From: Entophlyctis helioformis
Taxonomy: Eukaryota > Chytridiomycota > Chytridiomycetes > Chytridiales > Chytriomycetaceae
NCBI GenBank assembly: GCA_025526915.1
Contig: JAHLKH010000270.1
Coordinates: 1-26,630, forward strand
Direction: 5' to 3'
DNA length: 26,630 bases
In this document: positions 20,213 to 26,630 of the stretch, piece by piece
How the letters are laid out: each line of letters opens with the position of its first letter
Position numbering within the stretch: the stretch's first letter is position 1
Program-made: the position numbers and the translations under genes
Notes under the pieces: generated by a model
Databases searched by the model: none
The model's input: the letters and a program-made list of their open reading frames with translations, nothing else
What the model was told of the DNA's origin: nothing

Positions 20213-21194
20213 GGGCCTGTTTGATGGCGCTTGGAATTGGAATTGTAACTTCAATTCCTGGAAAAGCAAATATTGAAAAACGGTGGAATTGACCAAATCG
20301 AATTCCTGACAATTGAGCATGGGTCGTATTTTCAGAATTCAGCGCCTCATTCCCATTCCAATTGACAACACCGTTTGATGTCCGATTCTGATCTTGGCGC
20401 GCACGCCATGCAAGTCGTTGAGTACGGCAAAGGCGGCATGGGTCGCTTTGACAAGAGCAACGACGCAAAGGAAAGCAGTGGCAGTCAACAATGAAGCCCT
20501 TCTGTTCTTCTATGCTGCCTGCTCCAGCCTGCCATAACCCTGGCTTTGGTAACAGTGCTTCAACTGCTGTCTCTGTCAATGCCCTCGTTCATCAGCGCTG
20601 TTGCTGCCCATCTCAGTCATGCCTGCTGTTACAGCATCCACTTCTGCTCTGATGGCAGCAGGCTTGGTTGTGTCTTTCCTCTTCTCTCTGCCTACTGCAT
20701 GGCTTGGCAACTGCCTGGCTGGCTGCTTCAGTGCCTTCGACGTCACTGCCTCCATCAGCAATGCCGTCGTTGCCCTCGGCAGTGTTGCCAGCAGCGCCGT
20801 TGTCGTCCTCAGCCTCCGCCATCTGAACGGCGTCAGAGCTGGAGGGCTCATCAACAGCGCCTTCGACGTCATCTGGGCGTTGGCCCTGTCTGCCGCTGTC
20901 GCTAGTGGTGGTGGTGCCGCTGCTGCTGGCTGAAGGGCGAGTTGACTTGACCATTTTTCGTCGAAAGTTGTCCAATGCTGGTGCAAAACCGACCACAAGG
21001 ACGGAATTGCATTTGGCTGGGGATATCCAATTCCAACACCAATCTCAAGAATTCGAACTCGATTTCCAATTCGGCGTTTGATTACATTGCACAAAATCCT
21101 GGAATTGAGCATCGACCAAATTGGAATTTGACACGACCCCAAATTCCTGTGTTTTCAATTCCAATTCCAACTTATCGCGCCATCAAACAGGCCC
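20213..21194. mobile_element. Non-autonomous DNA transposon (MITE-like) with terminal inverted repeats
   Basis: The two ends match as inverted repeats: an 18-bp perfect block (GGGCCTGTTTGATGGCGC at 20213-20230, its complement at 21177-21194), then a 6-bp indel on one side, then 15 more matching bases rich in GGAATTG. Both subterminal regions are crowded with GGAATT/AATTCC motifs, and a TCCTG..ATTGAGCAT block occurs in both ends. The total is 982 bp. No target-site duplication is visible (GGA on the left, TTA on the right), so the superfamily is unsettled; the termini resemble hAT or PIF/Harbinger elements. No intact transposase was found. Inside are a 38-codon plus-strand frame at 20378-20494 (MSDSDLGAHAMQVVEYGKGG...) and a 127-codon acidic minus-strand frame at 20613-20996, possibly captured or decayed coding sequence. 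Confidence 0.8.
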
Positions 21195-21222
21195 TTAGTT
21201 TGTCGCGTTTGTGGGCTCGCTG
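21195..21222. other. 28-bp host remnant between MITE and Fanzor copy 2
   Basis: This is the only sequence left between the MITE right end (21194) and the right end of the Fanzor element (21223). If the Fanzor makes a guide RNA, these bases, read on the minus strand from 21222, would begin its guide. Confidence 0.5.
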
Positions 21223-21464
21223 GAGGGGTGGGCAATAGGGCGAGGGAATGCCGGCAGTTGCCGGCAAAATGCCCGACATCCAAACAATTACCAAGAATCA
21301 TTGAATTAAATTGGACGCGAGAGGCGTCGAATGTAAGGCAAGCATAACACACGATTGAAGGTTCGAGTCAGCAACGAGCATGCGACGACAGGCGGGCGAG
21401 GCACACCAGCGAGATGCTTACCTTCGTAAAGTGACCCTATTGGTCGATCGGGAGGTGCCCCGAT
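21223..21464 (-). ncRNA. Candidate Fanzor guide-RNA (fRNA) scaffold / right end, copy 2
   Basis: This is the counterpart of 6473-6713. The outermost 94 bp (21223-21316) are identical to copy 1 and include the paired TGCCGGCA palindromes. The part next to the stop codon is also identical for about 55 bp. By analogy with TnpB omega-RNA this is the scaffold region. Transcription has not been shown. Confidence 0.45.
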
Positions 21465-24224
21465 TCATATTGTGCTGGAAGTCAGAGCACGTGGAGTTGC
21501 ATGTGCCTTGCTGGCTCGTGACCCGCGGACAGACCGTGTCCGTGGTGGAGGCGGCAGGACGATGGGCGGATCGGGTGGTCTTGGAGGCCGCTGGTTGACA
21601 GGCAGCTCAGGTACTGGAAGCTGCTGGACGACAGGCTGACTGGCCTTTGTGTGCGTCAAGTAGAGCGGCCGCTCTCCATCGAGCAAATGCCCCAGTGCGA
21701 CCATTCCGATGTTAGTGGCTCCAAGCACATCGCGGTGGTAGACAGTCTTGCATGCTGTGCACTCGTAGCGTCGCAGGTTGGTGCGGTTCTTGTATGGGAT
21801 GCGCTGCTTGCACTGCGGGCACATCTGGCTGGTCAGGTTCTCGTTGCAGCGGTAGATCTGTGTGTGTGTGTGTGCATGATCGTGTGTCAGTTGGTGCACA
21901 GATGGATGGATGGATGGATGGACAGCGTGGCATATCCAGACGCACATAGACATATCCAGACGACCGCAGATGCCTGATGAGAAACTTCTCAAACACAGCG
22001 TGCCTGCCACCTTGGCCTGTAAAGTCGATGCCAAATGCCCAGACAACTGGGATGTTGTCCTCTGCCGACTTTTTTGGATCGAAGGGCAGGCCTTGAGACG
22101 CAGGAGATGCGCGCTTGCCAGTGGTCGATCCTGCCAGCTTCATGATGCCTTCAAGAGCATGTCCGCGATCAGACGTGCTGTTGCTGCGCATGGAAAAACG
22201 CTCGGCCTTGACCTTCTGTGGAATGCCATGTCATGCCACTCAATGCAATCAGCAGGCGATCAAGCAGCATGGCGATCATGCCGATATGCATTCAGAAGCA
22301 GAGAAAACATACCTTTGCATTCAGGAATGTCGAGCAGTACGCCAAGCAGCGAAGATCCCAAAATGCTCGCTCACCTGCTGAGACGCCTGGATCGGCATGC
22401 TTTGCCATCTTGAAGGCAATCGCCTCATGGATGTCGGCTGCCTTGGCATATCGGCCATTGAACCTGGCACAAGAGACAGGCGCTGTGAGTTGATCTGGTC
22501 AAGAGTGCACAGAGTCATTGCATACATACCATCGCAGAAGTTCGCGCTCAGCTTGAAATAAGCCAGAGGAGAGCACATAGTTGGACTTGTGCGTGTATGT
22601 CTCGTCCTCGACATTGACCAGCATGCTGGACGCGCCAAACAGGTACCGCTGGCCCCAGTCTAGACTGACAACGCGAACAGTCTGGTAGCCCTTTTCGGCG
22701 AGCAGCTTGTTGGCATCAGCAACATCAGGTAGTCGCTGGGATGCATTGAAGTTGCGCTTGGCCTGTCATGCCATGGCATGAGTGAGGGATGTGCAATGCA
22801 TGTGCACCAATGCGCGAGTTTAGCATGCAAGTGACTTACAGGATTGGTCGCTTTTGGCTTGGCAGCTGTGGATGGCATGTCAGTTGGTGTGGACAGCAAG
22901 TACGCGTCTGGATTGGCACAGCAACTCACATTCGCCATTGAGGTAATCAGGCACACAATCAGCCTCATTGGCAAGACTGGGAAGCTCGCATGAAGACGCC
23001 GTGTCGGGACCTGCGAAGCAAGGCGGCGGTTAGAATTGATGTGTGCACCAAAGCATCCTAGCACGGCACATACTGCAAGGCGACTCTGGACGGTCTGTGC
23101 GATAATCGCGAACCAACTGGCCGACGCTGTATCCGTTCGAGATGACGCTACTCATCCGTGTCCGTTTGGTTGGTCTCGCTGGGGGTAGAGCATCAACCGC
23201 AGCCTGGATGAAGTCCTCGCGCTCCTTGCCACGCAGACGCTGCTTCTTGGCCGCTCGCGTCGCCTTGGCTTTGGCCACTTTCTTTGCCTTGGTGTTGGCT
23301 GCCTCCATTTCCGCTTTGGTGTAACGGATGCTCGGTCGCGGTCACGTGATCCACGTGATCCACGTGACCGGACAGACATTGTTGGGCCGCACTGGCCGCT
23401 CTGGTTTCCCCCGTTCTTGCAGTCGTCTGCCCGCCGTTCCCCTGCGTGCATACTCACTGCCCCGAGACCAGGTCTGTGCTGCCTCCCAATGAAGTAGTCG
23501 TCTGCCCGCCGTTCCCCTGCGTGCATACTCACTGCCCCGAGACCAGCCGGCAAGTCCGCCTGGAGGCCCAGTACTACATTCGGCTTCTGCCGGCGTTTGA
23601 TACCGGCCTTTCTTGGGGCAGAGGCCGGGAAGCAGGACGTCCATGACGCAATTCTCGCGACTCGAGCGGAATGCCTTCTTGATATCCTTGTTGGTTGACT
23701 CGAGTGTCAACTTTTTCGAGCCAGGCTCTTTGAGAAAGGTGGATTGTTAGTATCAAATCATAAAAAGATGGCACAAACAGGCAGTGCAACTTACTGATCG
23801 CAGCAAGTAGCTCCTTTCGCAGTGCTTGCAAAGCAGGATCCTGCCCCTTGCTGTCGCGCTCCTTCTTTGTCCCCATCACAGACCAAAAGAGTGTCCTCTC
23901 TGTGATGAGAACAAAAGGGTCGCAGCTTGCCGGCTGCGGGCAAAGCTTGATGCTCTGTCTCCCAGCGAGATTGCGCAGCGCATGGAACTTGCCGGGATGC
24001 GACAGCGACTCACTGAGCACAATCGCAGCGAGCTCGTCTAGCTCTGGAGGTAGCACGACAACGGCCTTGCCCTCTGTGGCTGAGGAAGAGCTGGATGCTG
24101 CGGCCTTCTTGCTGCGTGGCTTCTTTGGTGCGTCCTTGCCCTCCGTGGCTGGCGATGGGCTCGGCGCCGCGCTCTCGGTGTAACGCCGCTCAATGGGTCT
24201 GACTGCGAGGGAACGCCGCCGCAC
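21465..24224 (-). CDS. Fanzor RNA-guided nuclease (copy 2, apparently complete)
   Basis: Exons in phase are 23795 to about 24202 (or 24224), 23533-23727, 23074-23313, 22930-23010, 22840-22865, 22530-22762, 22313-22463, 21946-22215 and 21465-21857. They total roughly 665 residues, similar to known Fanzor1 proteins. The last five exons have exactly the lengths of those in copy 1. The N-terminal exons are Ser/Ala/Lys-rich, with basic stretches (KKPRSKKAAA, KKVAKAKATRAAKKQRLRG) that could serve as nuclear localisation signals. RuvC-I is VVSLDWGQRYLFG, the Glu motif RCNENLTSQ, the zinc finger CPQC-x16-CTAC, and RuvC-III YHRDVLGATNI, so all recognisable catalytic residues are present. The start codon is uncertain: the first-exon frame is closed by stops just above 24224 and has no early ATG, so a further upstream exon is likely (a CGCAG acceptor lies at 24203-24207). 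An alternative shorter product could begin at ATG 23308. The enzyme is expected to cut DNA guided by RNA from its own 3' end. Confidence 0.85.
23340..23369. promoter_or_regulatory. Triple CACGTG (E-box) cluster
   Basis: Three CACGTG hexamers start at 23343, 23352 and 23361, spaced exactly 9 bp, within an imperfect palindrome flanked by GGT and ACC. They lie in the intron between Fanzor exons 2 and 3, 31 bp upstream of an in-frame ATG at 23308. CACGTG is the core site of bHLH factors such as Pho4, Cbf1 and USF. Promoter activity is inferred. Confidence 0.45.
23421..23545. repeat. Direct repeat, 50 bp, period 75 bp, containing the splice donor
   Basis: A 50-bp block (AGTCGTCTGCCCGCCGTTCC...) at 23421-23470 recurs at 23496-23545. 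On the minus strand each copy contains the donor sequence GGGGCA|GTGAGT. The period is 25 codons and the frame stays open, so the use of either donor keeps the Fanzor reading frame. Confidence 0.85.
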
Positions 24225-24304
24225 TTATTATTGTGCCGCCGCCACAAGAACGCGTCTCAAGAGCCTGGCTGTCCATACACACATGCTTCCCTCTCTAGCT
24301 GTTG

Positions 24305-24399
24305 CCCTGTGTATTACGACCGCCAGGTACCGTAGCCCCTATATGCCTATCTCCCCCATCTCTCTGACAATGAACCCTGTGTGTTACGACCGCCAGTAC
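24305..24399. repeat. Direct repeat of 25 bp flanking the Fanzor / unknown-gene boundary
   Basis: CCCTGTGTATTACGACCGCC (24305) recurs as CCCTGTGTGTTACGACCGCC (24375), with a period of 70 bp. The second copy contains the stop codon of the minus-strand gene ending at 24384. The repeat could mark an insertion boundary or a small duplication of the gene's 3' end. Confidence 0.6.
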
Positions 24400-26283
24400 A
24401 ACCGCCCGGCACCCGTTCTACACTCGGTGGTGGCAGCCTTCCCGACACATGGCTTCTTGGCATCCTTGGCAGCGGCGGCCTTAGCAACGCGTGGCTTCTT
24501 GGCGGCTTTGGCAGCAGCACCGTTGGCAGCCGTGGCGTCCTTGGCAGTGGTGTCCTTGCCGACGCATACCTTCTTGGCTACGCCGCCCTTGTCGGTGATT
24601 GAAGTGCTGGACGCGGTCCACTTGTGGGTTGGCGCGGGGTCCTTGCCGACGCGTACCTTCTTGGCTACGCCGCCCTTGTCGGTGATTGAAGTGCTGGACG
24701 CGGTCCGCTTGTGGGTTGGCACGGCGTCCTCAGTGGCAGCCTTCCCAACGCGTGGCTTCTTGGTGGCTATGGCAGCAGCAAGCCTGGCGTCCCTGGTGGC
24801 TTTGGCAGCTGCATCCCTGACGGCTTTGGCAGCTGCACGCTCGGCGTCCCTGGCGGCTTTGGTAGCTGCACGCTCGGCGTCCTTGGCAGCTTTGGCAGCT
24901 GCGCGCTTGGCGTCCCTGACGGCTTTGGCAGCTGCACGCACGGCGTCCCTGGCGGCGTTGGCAGCTACACGCTTGGGATCCTTGGCGTCTGCGGCGTCCT
25001 TGGCAGCTTTGGCAGCAGTGCGCTTGGCGGCGTTGGCAGCAGCACGCTTGGTGGTCTCAGCGTCCCTGGCTTTCTTGATCAGGTACGTAGTCCACGCCGT
25101 CGCTTGCTTGGGAGTTGAACCGCGCACAAGCTTGAGGCACGCTGCAAACACCAGGTCGGACTGGCTTCCAATGTAGTGCTGCGCCAGCATGGCACACACA
25201 CTCTTGGCGAGGTTGCTGAAGATATCATTCGCAGCTTCCGCGCAGAGGCTGCCGTCAAGCCTGTCTGGTAGAGCCGGCTCCTGCGCGACGGCTGGCGGCA
25301 TTTTGGGCTGTGGTATGCCTTTCTTGATCGCATCGGCGTGCACCATGCCTCGCGTCCATGACCGGTGCATCATCAGCTGCATGGCCGTGACGAGCCACGC
25401 GTTGATCGTGCTCATATTGAGACCCGGCTGGGCCATCTGCTTGCCACTGAAAATGTACGACAGGTGGCGCAGCATACAGGCCATGGACGTCTCGCCGCCA
25501 GAAGCGCTGCTGATGATCTCCGTGAGCAGTTGGTTCGCTGTTGGCACCGCCGGTGCTGCTCCTGGCTGCTCAGACTCGTCGGCGTCCTCGGCGTCCTCAG
25601 ACTCGTCGGCGTCCTCAGACTCGTCGGCGTCCTCGATGTCCTCAATGTCCTCATACTCGTCGGCGTCCTCGCTGTCCTTTGACTTCTTGACCCTCTCGTG
25701 CAGACATATCTCGAGTCTCGTGCCCGTGGCGAGTGGCACCGGATCGCCAAAGCGAGGATCGCTGCTCTCTGGGTTGTACAAACTTGAGCCATACATGATC
25801 CGCGCGTCGATGCCCTTTCTGAGCGTAAATCGGCCGGACAGGAAATCCTCCCTTGACACGCCACCGGGGCGGTTGGTGCCGTCTGAGTTGCTGGGATCGT
25901 CGAGGGCTCTGATATCATCGTTGCTCAAGAAGCAGAACCCGGTCTGCTTTTCTTGGAACCACTGGTAAACGTGGTATTTTGGCGGGAGGGGCGCGTCTTG
26001 AACGATCTCGAGGAGCTCTTCAAGGACGGCACCAATGACGATAAGGCCGGCCTGCCGAGTACCGACGGTGAACGAGTACACACGGGTAAACTTGTCCTCG
26101 ACGATCAGATCCCGCGTCCATGTCTCTGGCGTCTTCCTGCCATGAAGGCCATGGAATCTGACGCGCAATGGATCACTCGAGGTAAGGTCCTGCAAACCAC
26201 GCCAAGCTGCCAGTCAGTACATGCAACGCCATGCATGCAGGCAGAATGGCGATCCTAAATCGTACCTCGTATAGCACTCTCAT
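24384..26283 (-). CDS. Unknown protein with acidic segment and histone-H1-like Ala/Lys tail
   Basis: The main exon runs from 26189 (after a TTTGCAG acceptor) to the stop at 24384, about 600 residues. A small upstream exon 26266-26283 would supply ATG (MRVLYE). Alternatively the coding sequence continues through an open frame at 26284-26471, giving a longer protein that runs past the right edge. The N-terminal 180 residues look globular (for example ITDFHGLHGRK-like RVRFHGLHGRK, YQWFQEKQTGFCFLSNDD). A Glu/Asp/Ser stretch at about 180-215 (EDADESEDA repeats) is followed by a helical region with HLSYIFSGK and NAWLVTAMQLMMHRSW. The last 200 residues are Ala/Lys/Arg/Asp repeats (AAKAAKDAERAATKAARDAE), like histone H1 or AlgP tails, plus a 29-residue repeat (THKRTASSTSITDKGGVAKK, DNA copies at 24561 and 24648). 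I recognise no family. DNA or chromatin binding is only a guess from the tail. It lies upstream of Fanzor copy 2 on the same strand and might be cargo of the same element. Confidence 0.6.
24561..24720. repeat. Tandem repeat in coding sequence, period 87 bp
   Basis: Two nearly identical units of about 73 bp start at 24561 and 24648, 87 bp apart. They encode two copies of a 29-residue block (PTHK.TASSTSITDKGGVAKK...) in the tail of the unknown protein. Confidence 0.85.
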
Positions 26284-26630
26284 GCCACAACGATCAGCCG
26301 CGTCCACAGCGGGTCGATCGGTCGCGTCCACAGCGGGTAGATTGGTTGCGCCTCCTTTGATTGCCGCACCTTGTCGCCGATGGCCGCAAGGAGTGTTATG
26401 AATCGCGCGGTAACATCTGGCTCATCTTTCTGAGCTTCAGCTGTAGTGCCCGTCGTGAGCGAATGACGACTCTACCAAAACACGCATGTCAGCAAGTGCT
26501 CTCACGGCCACATCGCACAGCATACATCACTTACACTCGCGTTGTGCCAGAAGGAAACCTGCGGTGCTGCAGGCCTGACCTTTGCCTGTTGGTCTTCGCG
26601 GCCTTCTTTGCCTCAGTAATCTACAGCTTC
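26284..26630 (-). other. Likely upstream exons of the unknown minus-strand gene
   Basis: On the minus strand an open frame from about 26471 (after TTTTGGTAG) to a TGA at 26281-26283 reads like coding sequence (DEPDVTARFITLLAAIGDK, then PLWTRPIDPLWTRLI, a short tandem repeat). It can join the main exon at 26189 in phase through a GTGCGG donor after AIGDK. Further right a second open stretch (EAKKAAKTNRQRSG) ends at a GTGTAAGT donor near 26534-26538. The exact splicing cannot be decided by eye. Confidence 0.4.

Larger units (their letters stand above)
21223..24300 (-). mobile_element. Fanzor element copy 2 (inverted relative to copy 1)
   Basis: The right end at 21223 is fixed by the loss of similarity to copy 1 at the same base. 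The left end is not fixed, because the matching part of copy 1 lies outside the window. I place it provisionally near the first exon of the nuclease at about 24.2-24.3 kb. No terminal inverted repeat of the right end was found by eye up to the window edge, which would fit an IS607-like or other TIR-less carrier but does not prove it. Confidence 0.75.

Noticed and set aside
20601..20933. 110-codon hydrophobic plus-strand frame inside the MITE
   Set aside because: It opposes an equally open acidic minus-strand frame; there is no family resemblance, and low-complexity GC-rich DNA explains both.
24193..25176. 327-codon plus-strand frame rich in Ala/Leu/Ser
   Set aside because: It mirrors the Ala/Lys repeats of the minus-strand gene; the minus strand has the better protein-like N-terminal part and splice signals.

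Overview
The window looks like nuclear DNA of a GC-rich, intron-bearing fungus. Its genes have short GT-AG introns of about 50-260 nt, and they include fungal/eukaryotic housekeeping proteins: RRP12, COG6, an HDHD1-type phosphatase and an acyltransferase-3 family membrane protein. It also carries a Ty3/gypsy LTR retrotransposon and two copies of a Fanzor (eukaryotic TnpB-like, RNA-guided nuclease) element. Fanzors are known from chytrids and other early-diverging fungi, so such a fungus is my best guess, but nothing here proves the lineage.

Layout, left to right. Positions 1-5015 hold a Ty3/gypsy element on the minus strand: the 5' LTR starts exactly at 5015, a tandem-repeat-rich leader follows, and one fused gag-pol frame runs off the left edge. 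It is inserted in an intron of a Fanzor gene whose 3' half (copy 1) occupies 5016-6472, with a conserved non-coding tail to 6713. Positions 6873-20202 are a block of five ordinary genes: a type II membrane glycosyltransferase-like protein (+), RRP12 (-), an acyltransferase 3 (+, sharing a 150-bp divergent promoter with RRP12), an HDHD1-like HAD phosphatase (-) and COG6 (-). Most exon structures could be worked out with matching phases. A 0.98-kb non-autonomous DNA transposon with terminal inverted repeats sits 10 bp upstream of the COG6 start codon (20213-21194). Then comes the second Fanzor copy in inverted orientation (21223 to about 24.2 kb, apparently full length). Last is a minus-strand gene of unknown function with an acidic stretch and a long Ala/Lys-rich tail, which probably continues past the right edge.

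The most interesting system is the inverted Fanzor pair. The two copies flank about 14.5 kb of host genes. Both keep the RuvC Asp residues, a four-Cys zinc finger and the alternative Glu typical of Fanzor. Their last 94 bp of non-coding tail are identical, the pattern expected of a guide-RNA scaffold plus element end. Copy 2 provides the empty-site sequence that fixes the LTR boundary in copy 1 and predicts the target-site duplication. All exon models are hand-made from splice signals, phase and family resemblance. No search or RNA evidence was available.
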